Source of the DNA: CADEGL01 sp050180485
GTDB lineage: Bacteria; Pseudomonadota; Alphaproteobacteria; CADEGL01
Length of the DNA stretch: 64,000 nucleotides
Assembly: GCA_050180485.1 (NCBI GenBank)
Contig: JBFXED010000002.1
Location: forward strand, 124,001 to 188,000
Reading direction: 5' to 3'
Below the pieces are notes generated by a model that was not told where the DNA came from, did no database searches, and was given only the letters and a program-made list of their open reading frames with translations. Every line of letters begins with the position of its first letter. Position 1 is the stretch's first letter. This document shows positions 32,251 through 41,301 of this stretch, piece by piece. The position numbers and the translations under genes were made by a program.

Positions 32251-33413
32251 TGGATTTCCGCGAACCCGAGCATGTGACCCAGCTGCGCAAATCGCTCCGG
32301 CGCTTCGTCGCGGACGAGATGCCGCGCGAGGCCGCGCAGCGCTGGGACAAGAAAGACGAATTCCCGCGCGCGGAATTTCAGAAGCTGGTCGCGCTCGGCG
32401 TCACCGGCCTGACCGTGCCAGAGGAATATGGCGGCCACGGCCCGGACATCACGGCCACCATGGCGACCATCGAAGAATTGTCGCGGCGCAGCCTGGCCAT
32501 GGCCGTGCCCTACATCATGTGCGCCTGCTATGCGGGCATGAACATCATGGCCGCGGGCTCGCCGCGCCAGAAGAAAGAGCTGCTGCCGCGTGTGGCCGAC
32601 GGCACGCTTCTGTTCGCGTATGGATTGACCGAGCCCGATGCAGGCGCGGACTTGGCCAGCGTGCGCACGCGCGCGACGCGCAAGGGCGACATGTTGATCG
32701 TCAACGGCGCCAAGCGGTTCTGCACCGGCGCCGATCAGGCCGATTACATCTATGCGCTGCTGAAAAGCGACGCCGACGCGCCGCGCTACAAGAACCTGTC
32801 TTTCGTCCTGGTACCGACGAAAGCCAAGGGCGTCACCATCACGCGCATGGACGGCATCGGCATGCGCGGCATGGGCCTGACCGACGTCGTGCTGGAAGAC
32901 GTCGAAGTGCCGGTCGAGAATGTCGTAGGCGAAGAGGCGGGCTGGAATCAGGGCTGGCCCATGCTGGCGGGTCCCGCGCTGGATGTGGAGAAGCTCGAGG
33001 TCGCCGCCATGGCGCTGGGCTTGGCCACGGCGGCGCTCGACGACGCCTGGGCTTATGCGCACGAGCGCAAGCAGTTCGACAAGCCGATCGGCGCGCACCA
33101 ATCGGTCCGCCACATGCTGGCCGAATCGAAGACGAAGCTTCTGGCCGCGCGCCTGGTGCTGCAGCAGGCATCGTGGCTGGCCGACACCAACAAACCCTGC
33201 GGCGTCGAAAGCTCGATGGCCAAGCTGTTCGTCTGCGAGGCGGCCGAGGAGATCATCCTGTCCTGCCAGCGCGTCATGGGCGCCTATGGCTGCGTCGCGG
33301 GCGTGGACATGGAGCGTTATGTCCGCGACATCCTGATCTTCCCCATCGCGGGCGGCTCCTCCGCCATCCAAAAGAACAACATCGCCAACCGCCTAGGGCT
33401 GAAACGCGGCTGA
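32250..33413 (+). CDS. acyl-CoA dehydrogenase (tandem copy 2)
   Basis: A 387-residue close paralogue of the preceding gene (MDFREPEHVTQL versus MDFAEPEHIGAL at the N terminus), clearly a tandem duplication that has diverged. It has FAYGLTEPDAGADLASVRT, VNGAKRFCTGADQADYIY and KQFDKPIGAHQSVRHMLAE. As in copy 1, the YEG Glu is Gly (PIAGGSSAIQK) and a Glu is kept in LDVEKLEVAA. ATG 32250 shares one base with the preceding stop, so the pair is translationally coupled and may form a heteromer, as in the two-subunit FadE-like enzymes of steroid and bile acid degradation (inference). Confidence 0.93.
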   Translation: MDFREPEHVTQLRKSLRRFVADEMPREAAQRWDKKDEFPRAEFQKLVALGVTGLTVPEEYGGHGPDITATMATIEELSRRSLAMAVPYIMCACYAGMNIMAAGSPRQKKELLPRVADGTLLFAYGLTEPDAGADLASVRTRATRKGDMLIVNGAKRFCTGADQADYIYALLKSDADAPRYKNLSFVLVPTKAKGVTITRMDGIGMRGMGLTDVVLEDVEVPVENVVGEEAGWNQGWPMLAGPALDVEKLEVAAMALGLATAALDDAWAYAHERKQFDKPIGAHQSVRHMLAESKTKLLAARLVLQQASWLADTNKPCGVESSMAKLFVCEAAEEIILSCQRVMGAYGCVAGVDMERYVRDILIFPIAGGSSAIQKNNIANRLGLKRG

Positions 33414-33477
33414 GCTTGCTCCGCGCCGGGTGCGCTCCTAGGATTTAGGAACAACGGGGAGAAAGCGGGAAGGTGCG

Positions 33478-34611
33478 ATGAAATACGGCTTCTTCACCAC
33501 CCTAGCCGAGCCGGACAACCGGCGTTCCTATCATCAGATCATCGACGATCTGCGCGAGCAGGCAGTCGCCTGCGACCAGGCAGGCTTCGAGACGCTGTGG
33601 CTGGCCGAGCATCATTTCGGCCCCGAAGGCATGGGCAACAGTGCGAATCCCGTGCTGCTGGCCGCCGACCTCGGCAACCGCACCAAGCGCATCCGCATGG
33701 GCATGTGCGCGGTGATCCTGCCCTGGTGGCATCCGCTGCGTCTGGCGGAAGACCTGGCCGCGCTGGACCATATGCTGAACGGCCGCCTCGACGTCTCGGT
33801 CGGCCGCGGCGTCTGGCCGCGCGAAGGCCCCAACTTCCATCCCAACGCGGACCCGCGCAATTCCGACGCCCTCATGGGCCTGTTCCGCGAGAGCCTCGAC
33901 ATCATCCGCAAGGCGTGGACGGAAGAATTCTTCAGCCACGAGGGCAAGAACTATGTCCTGCCCCATCCGGCCACGACGTGGAACCATCCGATGTATCCGC
34001 AGGATGCGCGCTGGCGCGATGGCGAGCGCGTGACCAAGCTGAACATCGTGCCCAAGCCGTTCCAGAAGCCCCATCCGCCCTTGTGGATGGTGTGCTCCAG
34101 CCCGCCGTCGATCGAGTACGCGGCGAAGAACGGCATCGACATCCAGGTCTGGCAGCCGCCGCCCAAATCGGTCCGAGCGTTAGGCCAGATGTACGCCGAA
34201 CACCGCTCGAAGGCGGAAGGGCGGCCGATCGATCCGGCGAAGCACATGGCCGTGCTGCGCCAGGTCTATGTCGCGCCGACGATGGAAGAAGCGCTGCGCG
34301 ACGCGCAGAAGAGCTCGACCTTCGTGTTCCTCTACAACAACCCGTTCCGCGGCCTGTCCATGTTCATGAATCCGGGCGAGAAACCGGGGCCGGGCATGCA
34401 GATGGGTTGGGACTTCCTGGTCGAGCGCGGCAACATCATGGTCGGCACGCCGGACTACGTGGCCGAGCGGCTCAACGAGCTGCGCGAGGTCGGCGGCGTG
34501 GAGAACGTGATGGTGGATATGGCCCTGCCCTATCTGGAGCAGAAGCAGATCCTGCGCAGCATGGAGCTGTTCACCACCAAGGTCATGCCGCAGCTCAAGA
34601 AGGCGGCTTGA
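33478..34611 (+). CDS. LLM class flavin-dependent oxidoreductase (bacterial luciferase family)
   Basis: A 377-residue TIM-barrel monooxygenase-like protein using FMNH2 or F420. It begins MKYGFFTTLAEP, has ETLWLAEHHFGPEG, ILPWWHPLRLAEDLAALDHM and the family hallmark GRLDVSVGRGVWPREG. Members typically oxidise small or sulfonated substrates or make acids from ketones. It follows the acyl-CoA dehydrogenase pair by 64 bp with a purine-rich ribosome site, and a strong terminator lies 20 bp after its stop, so it probably ends this operon. Confidence 0.9.
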   Translation: MKYGFFTTLAEPDNRRSYHQIIDDLREQAVACDQAGFETLWLAEHHFGPEGMGNSANPVLLAADLGNRTKRIRMGMCAVILPWWHPLRLAEDLAALDHMLNGRLDVSVGRGVWPREGPNFHPNADPRNSDALMGLFRESLDIIRKAWTEEFFSHEGKNYVLPHPATTWNHPMYPQDARWRDGERVTKLNIVPKPFQKPHPPLWMVCSSPPSIEYAAKNGIDIQVWQPPPKSVRALGQMYAEHRSKAEGRPIDPAKHMAVLRQVYVAPTMEEALRDAQKSSTFVFLYNNPFRGLSMFMNPGEKPGPGMQMGWDFLVERGNIMVGTPDYVAERLNELREVGGVENVMVDMALPYLEQKQILRSMELFTTKVMPQLKKAA

Positions 34612-34630
34612 ACCACGTCCTCTGAATCGG

Positions 34631-34664
34631 AAAGGCCCGCGCCGATGGCGCGGGCCTTTTTCTT
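34631..34664 (+). terminator. Rho-independent terminator
   Basis: A 13-bp perfect stem (AAAGGCCCGCGCC/GGCGCGGGCCTTT) with a GAT loop, followed by TTCTTT. It ends the enoyl-CoA hydratase to luciferase-like operon and, being flanked by an A tract, may also work for the convergent FAD oxidoreductase. Confidence 0.9.
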
Positions 34665-34674
34665 TCGGAACCGA

Positions 34675-35826
34675 TCAGTGCTTGGCGGGCTTGGCCGTAC
34701 CGTCCCACAGGCGCTGCGGGCCGAGATCGCGCTCGGTCACCTTCAGCGCCTTCACCTCGTCCGGAATGCCCTTGCCGGTGACGAGGCTGGCGGCCGTGCG
34801 CGAAAGACCGACCGACGTCTCGATGCCGTAGCCGCCCTGGCCCGCGAGCCAGAAGAAACCTTCGATGTTCGGGTCGTAGCCCGCGACCGGCACGCCGTCG
34901 ATCACGAAGCTGCGCAAGCCCGCCCAGGTACGCAGGATGCGGCGGATCTCGAAGGTCGTCGCCTTCTCGATCCGGTCGACGGTCAGCGCGATGTCGAGCT
35001 CTTCCGGCTGGGCGTCGGTCGGCGGCGACGGCGTCTCGTCAGCCGGCGAGCCCAGCACTGTGCCCGCATCGACCTTGAAGTACCATTCTTCCTGCGTGTC
35101 GAAGACGACCGGCCATTTCGAACCGTCAACGCCCGGCGGCTGGTTGAAGGCGACGACCGTGCGCCGCTTGGGCACGAGGCCGATCTTCTTGGCGCCCACG
35201 CGCTCGCCGACCACATCGGCCCAGGCGCCCGCCGCGTTGATCACGACCGGCGCCGTGAATTCGCCCTGCGGCGTCTTCACATGCCACTTGCCACCCTTGC
35301 GCTCCAACTGCAGCGCCTCGGCATTGGTCACCACCTGGCCGCCCGACGCTTTCATGCCGCGCAGATAGCCCTGGTGGATGGCGTTCACATCGAGCGCCAT
35401 CGTGTTGGGATCGAGGAAGCAGGCCGCGAGATAGTCGCGGCGCAGCACGGGCACCGTTTTCACCGCCTCGTCCACGCTGATCTCGTGGATCTCGGGCGAC
35501 AAAGGCTGCACGGCCTTGAGCGCATCGTAGAGCACCGTCTTCTGGTCTTCGCGCGCGACGAACATCAGCCCGTGCGGATGGCACAGCGGCACTTCGGTGA
35601 AACCCTTGGGCGGATTCTGGAAGAACGGTCCGCCGGCAATGGCCAGCGCACGGATCGCGTGCGGCCCATAGGCCTCCGTATAGACGGCGATAGAGCGGCC
35701 GGTCGTGTGGTAGCCGGGCTGCTCCTCGCGCTCCAGCAGCAGCACCTTGTGGTCCTTGGCCAGCCAGTAACCCACCGAGGCGCCCGCGATGCCGGCGCCG
35801 ATGATCAGAAAGTCGCATTCACGCAT
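34675..35826 (-). CDS. FAD-dependent oxidoreductase, DAO family
   Basis: A 383-residue flavoprotein of the D-amino acid oxidase/glycine oxidase/sarcosine oxidase group. The dinucleotide-binding site CDFLIIGAGIAGASVGYWLA opens the protein from ATG 35826; longer readings to 35886 only add a non-conserved tail. EEQPGYHTTGRSIAVYTEAY and the late FFWLAGQGGYGIETSVGLSR fit FAD contacts in this family. It sits 29 bp downstream of the PYROXD2-like gene on the same strand, giving a two-flavoprotein operon. Likely substrate: a secondary or D-amino acid; not determined. Confidence 0.9.
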   Translation of the reverse strand: MRECDFLIIGAGIAGASVGYWLAKDHKVLLLEREEQPGYHTTGRSIAVYTEAYGPHAIRALAIAGGPFFQNPPKGFTEVPLCHPHGLMFVAREDQKTVLYDALKAVQPLSPEIHEISVDEAVKTVPVLRRDYLAACFLDPNTMALDVNAIHQGYLRGMKASGGQVVTNAEALQLERKGGKWHVKTPQGEFTAPVVINAAGAWADVVGERVGAKKIGLVPKRRTVVAFNQPPGVDGSKWPVVFDTQEEWYFKVDAGTVLGSPADETPSPPTDAQPEELDIALTVDRIEKATTFEIRRILRTWAGLRSFVIDGVPVAGYDPNIEGFFWLAGQGGYGIETSVGLSRTAASLVTGKGIPDEVKALKVTERDLGPQRLWDGTAKPAKH

Positions 35827-35855
35827 TGGAAGATTTGCTCCGTGAGACGAAAGAA

Positions 35856-37454
35856 CTAGGCGGCGAGTTTCTTGAGCCGTGGCCAATCCCTAAGGATTTC
35901 ACGCGCCGCGTTGGTGCCGGGCACGCCCGTGACGCCGCCGCCCGGATGGGTGGACGAACCGCACTGGTAAAGCCCGGCGATGGGGCTGCGATAATCGGCG
36001 TAATGCGGCACGGGCCGCTTGAAGAAGAGCTGATCGGGCGTGATCTCGCCGTGGAAGATATGGCCATGCGGCAGGCCGATGATCTGCTCGAGATCCGGCG
36101 GCAGCAGCACCTGCATGTCGATGATGCTGGAGGAGAAGCCGGGCACGAACGCGTCCATCACCGCCATCACGGTCTTGGTGAAGTTCTCACGCTCGTTCGC
36201 CCAGATGCCGTTCTTCAACTCATAGGGCGCATGCCCGCCGAAGATGTTGACGACATGCTTGCCCTCGGGCGCCAGCGTCTTGTCGTGCACGGTCGGCACC
36301 ACGGGCGACAGGAACGGCCGCTGCGAATACCAGCCGTACTTCGCGTCGTCGTAGGCGCGCTCCATGTAATCAACGTCGGGTGCGAGATGCGTGAAGTCCG
36401 GATAGTTCATGCCCGCCGTCGCCGGATCGAAGCCTTTGAACTGGGGCAGCCGGTCGACCGCGATGTTCAGCTTGAAGGCCGTCGAGAAGGTCCGGAACCG
36501 CTTCAGGTCCTTCATCATCTCGGCCGGCAAATTCTCGGCACCGACCAGCCTCTCGAACAGCGGCTTGGCATGGACGTTCGATGCCACCAGCTTGGCCTCG
36601 TAGACCTCGCCGTTCTCCAGCGCCACGCCGGTGGCGCGGCCACCGTTGACGACCACGCGCGCGACCGGCGCATTGATCTTGACCTCCATCCCATGCCGTT
36701 CGCCCATGGTCTGGATCGCCTTCGAGATCGCGCCCATGCCGCCTTCGGCGAAACCCCAACCCACATCGGGATCGTGCGCCAGGACGTGGTGTAGCAGCAC
36801 ATAGGCCGAGCCCGGCGATTTCAGCGAGGCGAAGGTGCCGATGGAGGATTGGTAACCGAGCGCGCAGATGATCGATTCGTTCTCGAACCACTGCTTGAGG
36901 AAGTCGTAGCTGCTCATGGTGAACAGATCGGCCAAGCGGAAGAACTTTCCGCCGATCTTCCGGTGCCGCCAGGCGAAGGAGGCCAGATCCTTCATACCCT
37001 TGAGATCGCGCCGCGAGGGGTCGATGGGCGTCTCGAACATCATTCCGCGCACCACCGTGGTGGCGTCGGCCATGTAGGCGTTGAAATCGGCGTAGGCCTC
37101 GGCGTCCTTCTTCGACAGGCGCGCAAAAGAACGCTGGGTGATGGCGGGATCGTCGTGAACGACGATCGAGCCGCCGTCGTCGGTCGGATGGAAGATGCCC
37201 TTGCAGGGCAGAATCTTGAGGCCGTTGTTGAAGAGGTCCAGATCGTCGATGACGCGCTTGGGCATCATGCCGAACAGATAGGACGCCAGCGACATGCGGA
37301 AGCCGGGCACGACCTCTTCGGTCGCCGCCGCGCCGCCGATGATGTGGCGGCGTTCGAGCACCAGCGTCTTGAGACCTGCGCGGGCCAGGATCGCGCCGCA
37401 CGCCAAGCCGTTGTGGCCCGCGCCGATGATGATCGCGTCGTAGCGCTGGGCCAT
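35856..37454 (-). CDS. phytoene desaturase/PYROXD2-like FAD oxidoreductase
   Basis: A 532-residue flavoprotein of the CrtI/PYROXD2 type. The N terminus YDAIIIGAGHNGLACGAILA is the FAD-binding Rossmann motif; LERRHIIGGAAATEE follows; the C-terminal FAD contact is GLYQCGSSTHPGGGVTGVPG. PYROXD2-like proteins are common in bacteria without carotenoid genes and their substrates are mostly unknown. No phytoene synthase or other carotenoid gene is nearby, so carotenoid synthesis is unlikely. It is the first gene of the operon with the DAO protein and diverges from gpmA. Confidence 0.88.
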   Translation of the reverse strand: MAQRYDAIIIGAGHNGLACGAILARAGLKTLVLERRHIIGGAAATEEVVPGFRMSLASYLFGMMPKRVIDDLDLFNNGLKILPCKGIFHPTDDGGSIVVHDDPAITQRSFARLSKKDAEAYADFNAYMADATTVVRGMMFETPIDPSRRDLKGMKDLASFAWRHRKIGGKFFRLADLFTMSSYDFLKQWFENESIICALGYQSSIGTFASLKSPGSAYVLLHHVLAHDPDVGWGFAEGGMGAISKAIQTMGERHGMEVKINAPVARVVVNGGRATGVALENGEVYEAKLVASNVHAKPLFERLVGAENLPAEMMKDLKRFRTFSTAFKLNIAVDRLPQFKGFDPATAGMNYPDFTHLAPDVDYMERAYDDAKYGWYSQRPFLSPVVPTVHDKTLAPEGKHVVNIFGGHAPYELKNGIWANERENFTKTVMAVMDAFVPGFSSSIIDMQVLLPPDLEQIIGLPHGHIFHGEITPDQLFFKRPVPHYADYRSPIAGLYQCGSSTHPGGGVTGVPGTNAAREILRDWPRLKKLAA

Positions 37455-37559
37455 CCCCGTCTCCGCCCGTTTGTCGCTTGTTTTGCGGTGATTTAATCAA
37501 GTTCGGCCGGACGCCACAACGGCTGGACAGGCCGGGAACGGCCCGCTAAACGAAGCGCC

Positions 37560-38264
37560 ATGAAACTCGTCCTTCTCCGCCACGGCCAAAGCGTCTGGAA
37601 CAAGGAAAACCGGTTCACCGGATGGGCCGATGTCGACCTGTCCGAACGCGGCGTCGCCGAGGCCCAAGCCGCCGGGCGCGCCATGGCCGCCGACGGGCTG
37701 GATTTCGATCTTTGCTATGCCTCGGTCCTGAAGCGCGCCATCAAGACGCTGTGGTTGGCACTCGAGACCATGGATCGCATGTGGCTGCCCATCCAGCACG
37801 ATTGGCGCTTGAACGAACGCCATTACGGCGGACTGCAAGGTCTCAATAAGGCCGAGACGGCCAAGAAATACGGCGACGACCAGGTCTTCGTCTGGCGGCG
37901 CAGCTACGACACGCCGCCGCCGCCCTTGGAAGCCAACGACCCGCGTTCGCAGGCCAACGACCCACGCTATCGCGCCATCGCCGGCAAGGTACCGCTGTCG
38001 GAAAGCCTGAAGGACACGATTACCCGCACCCTTCCCTTCTGGCACGAAACGATCGCCCCCTCGATCAAGAGCGGCAAGCGCGTGCTGATCGCGGCCCACG
38101 GCAACAGCATTCGCGGCCTGGTGAAGTATCTCGACAACCTCTCCGACGAGGAGATCACCAAGGTCGAGATCCCGACCGGACGCCCGCTGGTCTACGAGTT
38201 GGACGGCAGCCTCAAGCCCGTTCGCCGCTATTATCTCGGCGAAGAGAAGGCGGAATCGCACTAA
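37560..38264 (+). CDS. gpmA: 2,3-bisphosphoglycerate-dependent phosphoglycerate mutase
   Basis: A 234-residue glycolytic enzyme interconverting 3- and 2-phosphoglycerate. The phosphohistidine motif LRHGQSVWNKENRFTGW (His8) is at the N terminus, the acid/base region LNERHYGGLQGLNKAET is in the middle, and the second His is in IAAHGNSIRGLVKYL. RRSYDTPPPP matches the substrate-contact insertion of the dPGM family. Length and motifs are canonical. It diverges from the PYROXD2-like gene. Confidence 0.97.
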   Translation: MKLVLLRHGQSVWNKENRFTGWADVDLSERGVAEAQAAGRAMAADGLDFDLCYASVLKRAIKTLWLALETMDRMWLPIQHDWRLNERHYGGLQGLNKAETAKKYGDDQVFVWRRSYDTPPPPLEANDPRSQANDPRYRAIAGKVPLSESLKDTITRTLPFWHETIAPSIKSGKRVLIAAHGNSIRGLVKYLDNLSDEEITKVEIPTGRPLVYELDGSLKPVRRYYLGEEKAESH

Positions 38265-38354
38265 ATCTTCGGTTGCGGCGGATGGCGGCCAACACATCCG
38301 ATTTGCCGGCGCCTGCGTATTGAAGATACATGGGACCTTAAGAAGGATCGCGCC

Positions 38355-38990
38355 ATGCTCCCGATTCTTCGTGCCTTCGCCATCCCCTTCGTCCTGATCG
38401 CGGCCGTCTGTGCCGGTTCCAGCGAGGCCGCCGAGCGTGCCGGCACGGTCACGCGCATCAAGGGCGAGGCCAGCGCCGCCGCCGCGGGCGCGCCCCCGCG
38501 GCCCTTGTCCGAGGGCGCCGAGATTTTCGCGGGCGACGAGGTCAAGACGGGCGCCGCGACGCGTTTGGAAATCACCATGGTCGACGATGCCAAGCTGACG
38601 CTCGGCGACAACTCACGGCTGGTGATCGACGCTTATGTGTTCCAGCCGCAAGCCAAGAAGGGCAACGGCGCGTTGCGCGTGGTCGAAGGCGTCTTCCGCG
38701 CGACCTCGGGCAAGATCGGCAAGCTAGAGGGCGCGCCGTTCCGCGTCGGCATGCCGGCCGCGACGCTGGGCATCCGCGGCACCGAGTTCTGGGGCGAGGT
38801 GAAGGACGCGGGTCTCTTGGTCGCGCTCCTCGACGGCAAGGGCGTGTTCCTGGAGAACCGCGCCGGGCGCGTGGAGATCACGCGCAAGGGCTATGCCACC
38901 ACCATCGCGAGCCCCGACGCCAAGCCTTCGGCGCCGTTCAAGCTGACCGACGACCAGGTCAAGGCGGCCCTGGCCACCGTCGCGTGGTGA
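38355..38990 (+). CDS. FecR-domain periplasmic protein
   Basis: A 211-residue exported protein: signal peptide to about residue 26 (AVCAGSSEAAERAG), then a FecR domain with AGTVTRIKGEAS, GAEIFAGDEVKTGAATRLEI, LGDNSRLVIDAYVF, ALRVVEGVFRATSGKI and ATLGIRGTEFWGEV. Stand-alone FecR-domain proteins of this kind are found in the periplasm or associated with surface polymers; no sigma factor or TonB receptor is adjacent, so it is not part of a FecIR cascade. It lies 90 bp after gpmA, with AAGAAGGA before the start. Confidence 0.88.
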   Translation: MLPILRAFAIPFVLIAAVCAGSSEAAERAGTVTRIKGEASAAAAGAPPRPLSEGAEIFAGDEVKTGAATRLEITMVDDAKLTLGDNSRLVIDAYVFQPQAKKGNGALRVVEGVFRATSGKIGKLEGAPFRVGMPAATLGIRGTEFWGEVKDAGLLVALLDGKGVFLENRAGRVEITRKGYATTIASPDAKPSAPFKLTDDQVKAALATVAW

Positions 38991-38996
38991 CGGCCG

Positions 38997-40142
38997 TTAC
39001 TGGCCAACCATTTCGTCGTCCACCGCGACGATTCGGCATTTAAGCGCGGCATCGTCGCATTTCTTGAGTGCAATTTTTTGCGCCTCCTCGGCCGTCCCCT
39101 GTCCAGCAATGGTCGACCAAGCGCTGAATCCGAATCCGATACCGATAACAAACGCCTTGCCCGGTGGCGCGGTGAAATAGTTGGCCCAGGCCGCCGTCGC
39201 CTTTTCGATCCAATCCGACGTTCTGTTGAGCCGCGTAAGGTCGTCGGGCATCGGATAGTCCGGCATCACAGGCCCTTCGGGAGGTGCGCTCCACGTAGTC
39301 AACGATGCTTGCCGCAAGAAGACATCGACCGGCTCGCGCCACAGCGCGATTCCCTGGCGCCAAAAGAAGAGCGAGGCTCCGCCTTGTTCAAAAGATTTCG
39401 TCACCACCAGTTCGCCCTTGCCGCCGGCCTGGCGGTAGGCATCGAAAAAGAGCTTCGCCCGCTGCGGCGGCATCGTGGCGTCGTTCTCCGCGTATAGCCA
39501 CAACGCGGACACCTTGGCGGACCGACCCGCCGCCTCGACACTTTGCAGCAGGGCCGCGTCCGGACAGCTACCGCCGGAAGCGCCGAAATTCACCACGCCG
39601 CGCAAACCGATCATGGGATTTCCGGCGAGTGCTACCGCGCCGGCTCCCGCCGCCCCCTGTCCAACGGCCAAAACCTGTGTCTTGTCCACGAAGGATCGCC
39701 CGGCGAAGTGGCGAATGACCGCCTCGTATTCGTCGGCGGTCTTCCTTGCCATCGCCGCGATGGTTTCCGCGGAGCAACCCGTGTCCCACGCGTCTGCCGC
39801 GCCGCCCGATTTTCCATAGCCGCGGCGCAGAAAGAAAACGGCAGCCCAACCGCGGCGCGCGAACTCCGCGGCCTGGTAGTGGAAGTGAAGCGGCGACAAT
39901 GCCGTGCGATCTCTCAGATCGATCGGCCCAACCGTCATCACGGCCAACGGAAACGGGCCGTCACCTTTCGGACGAAGGACGAACGCATCCAAGGAAACGT
40001 CCGTACCGTCGAGTTGGGCGGGCACCAGCAGCGACTCGCGCACGAGTTCATTCGGCGGAATGGGCGGTGCTCCAGCACCGGCGCGGGTCGAGAGGAGAAT
40101 GGAGGCAAGGACGGCGATAAATAGAGAAACGGACGCTCGCAT
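38997..40142 (-). CDS. alpha/beta-hydrolase-like protein lacking catalytic Ser and His (predicted pseudoenzyme)
   Basis: A 381-residue secreted protein: signal peptide MRASVSLFIAVLASILLSTR-AGA, hydrolase fold to about residue 280, then a short C-terminal domain with KAFVIGIGFG and ALKKCDDAALKCRIV (two Cys). It is a tandem paralogue of the next gene. At the nucleophile elbow the partner has GVSAG; this copy has GQGAA (Gly163 for Ser). The acid is kept (YAENDA, Asp221), but the His of GDDGHTLF is Ala256 in EQGGASLF. The fold is preserved with no stops, so this looks like a selected non-catalytic paralogue and not decay. Seventeen bp separate the two genes. Confidence 0.82.
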   Translation of the reverse strand: MRASVSLFIAVLASILLSTRAGAGAPPIPPNELVRESLLVPAQLDGTDVSLDAFVLRPKGDGPFPLAVMTVGPIDLRDRTALSPLHFHYQAAEFARRGWAAVFFLRRGYGKSGGAADAWDTGCSAETIAAMARKTADEYEAVIRHFAGRSFVDKTQVLAVGQGAAGAGAVALAGNPMIGLRGVVNFGASGGSCPDAALLQSVEAAGRSAKVSALWLYAENDATMPPQRAKLFFDAYRQAGGKGELVVTKSFEQGGASLFFWRQGIALWREPVDVFLRQASLTTWSAPPEGPVMPDYPMPDDLTRLNRTSDWIEKATAAWANYFTAPPGKAFVIGIGFGFSAWSTIAGQGTAEEAQKIALKKCDDAALKCRIVAVDDEMVGQ

Positions 40143-40159
40143 TCTTCTCACCTTATTTT

Positions 40160-41296
40160 CTAGGGCGTCACCAGCGCGTCGTCTTCCGCGGCGATATGGC
40201 AGCGCGCGCCACCGCGCTGGCAACTCTCCAGCGCCTGTTGCCGCGCATCGTCCAATGCGTTTCGCCCGGCGCGCCAGCCCCAGGCACCTCCCGCCCCGAC
40301 GGCAAAAGCTTTGGAGGGCGCGCCGACGAGAAAATCCGCCCATGCCTTGCGGCCGGTATCGCTAGTCAGTTCGCGCGGCGGAGCAAGATCGACCTGCTGC
40401 GCGTCGGCGGGCGGCGTGTCCCAGGTGGGCAACCCGGCCTTGCGCAGGAAGTCGTCGACGAGCGGCCGCCAGATCGCGGTGCCCCGCCGGCTGAACAAGG
40501 TATGTCCGTCGTCGCCGAATGGGCCGAGGACGATCAGTTCGGCCTTGCCGCCGCTGGAAACGAAAGCATCGTGGAAACGCTGCGCCAACGCAGGCGAGAA
40601 ATAACTGTCGTTCTCGGCATAGACCCACAACATCGGCACGCGCGCCGCCTCGCCGAACGCGCCGAAGGCGCGCACCAGGGCATTGTCCTCGCAGACGACG
40701 CCGGGCGACGGCGAACCCCGCCCGCCGGCGAAGCTGATGACTGCGCGCAAACCCTCCGGGGGATCGGCCGCCGTGGCTAAGGCCGCGAAGCCGCCGGCCG
40801 AAACGCCGACGATCAGGATGCGCGAGGCATCGACGAAGGAAAGGGCACGCAGAGATTCGACGGCGGCACGCAGATCCTTGGCCCCCTCCCGCCCCGCGCG
40901 CACATAGTTGGGGCGGCTGCACGGGCCGGCGCTTTCCGCCACGTCGCCGGTCGAGCTGCCATAGCCCCGGCGCAACACGACCGCCACGGCCCAGCCGCGG
41001 CGCGCCATCTCTTCCGCCTGAGGTCGCAGGGAACTGACCGCGAAGCGGCCGCGCTGGGCCACGTCGCGCGGCGCGCCGTGGGCGATGAGGGCGAGCGGAA
41101 ACGGTCCACCGCCCGGTGGCCGGACGATCAATGATTCGAGCGTGTGCGGCGAGCCATCGATGGTGACAGACAGCGTGCCGACCTCGCGCACCAGCGCATC
41201 CTTGGCCACGGGCGGCGCCGCGCGCGCACCCGGCGCGGGATACACCGCGAACAGAACGAACACGATAGCAGCCATGCGAATGGGATGTATTTCCAT
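40160..41296 (-). CDS. secreted alpha/beta hydrolase with C-terminal Cys-pair domain
   Basis: A 378-residue exported hydrolase of the dienelactone hydrolase/prolyl oligopeptidase-like type. The signal sequence is around residues 8-27 (MAAIVFVLFAVYPAPGARA). The triad is visible: Ser166 in ILIVGVSAGG, Asp230 in LWVYAENDSY, His265 in FGDDGHTLF. The C-terminal domain (about 315-378) has SKAFAVGAGGAWGW and ALESCQRGGARCHIA, like the DUF4189-type tail. ATG 41296 lies five bases after the DadA-like stop; ATG 41275 is an alternative that shortens the N terminus to the signal peptide. Substrate unknown. Confidence 0.87.
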   Translation of the reverse strand: MEIHPIRMAAIVFVLFAVYPAPGARAAPPVAKDALVREVGTLSVTIDGSPHTLESLIVRPPGGGPFPLALIAHGAPRDVAQRGRFAVSSLRPQAEEMARRGWAVAVVLRRGYGSSTGDVAESAGPCSRPNYVRAGREGAKDLRAAVESLRALSFVDASRILIVGVSAGGFAALATAADPPEGLRAVISFAGGRGSPSPGVVCEDNALVRAFGAFGEAARVPMLWVYAENDSYFSPALAQRFHDAFVSSGGKAELIVLGPFGDDGHTLFSRRGTAIWRPLVDDFLRKAGLPTWDTPPADAQQVDLAPPRELTSDTGRKAWADFLVGAPSKAFAVGAGGAWGWRAGRNALDDARQQALESCQRGGARCHIAAEDDALVTP

Positions 41297-41301
41297 CGAC
41301 G

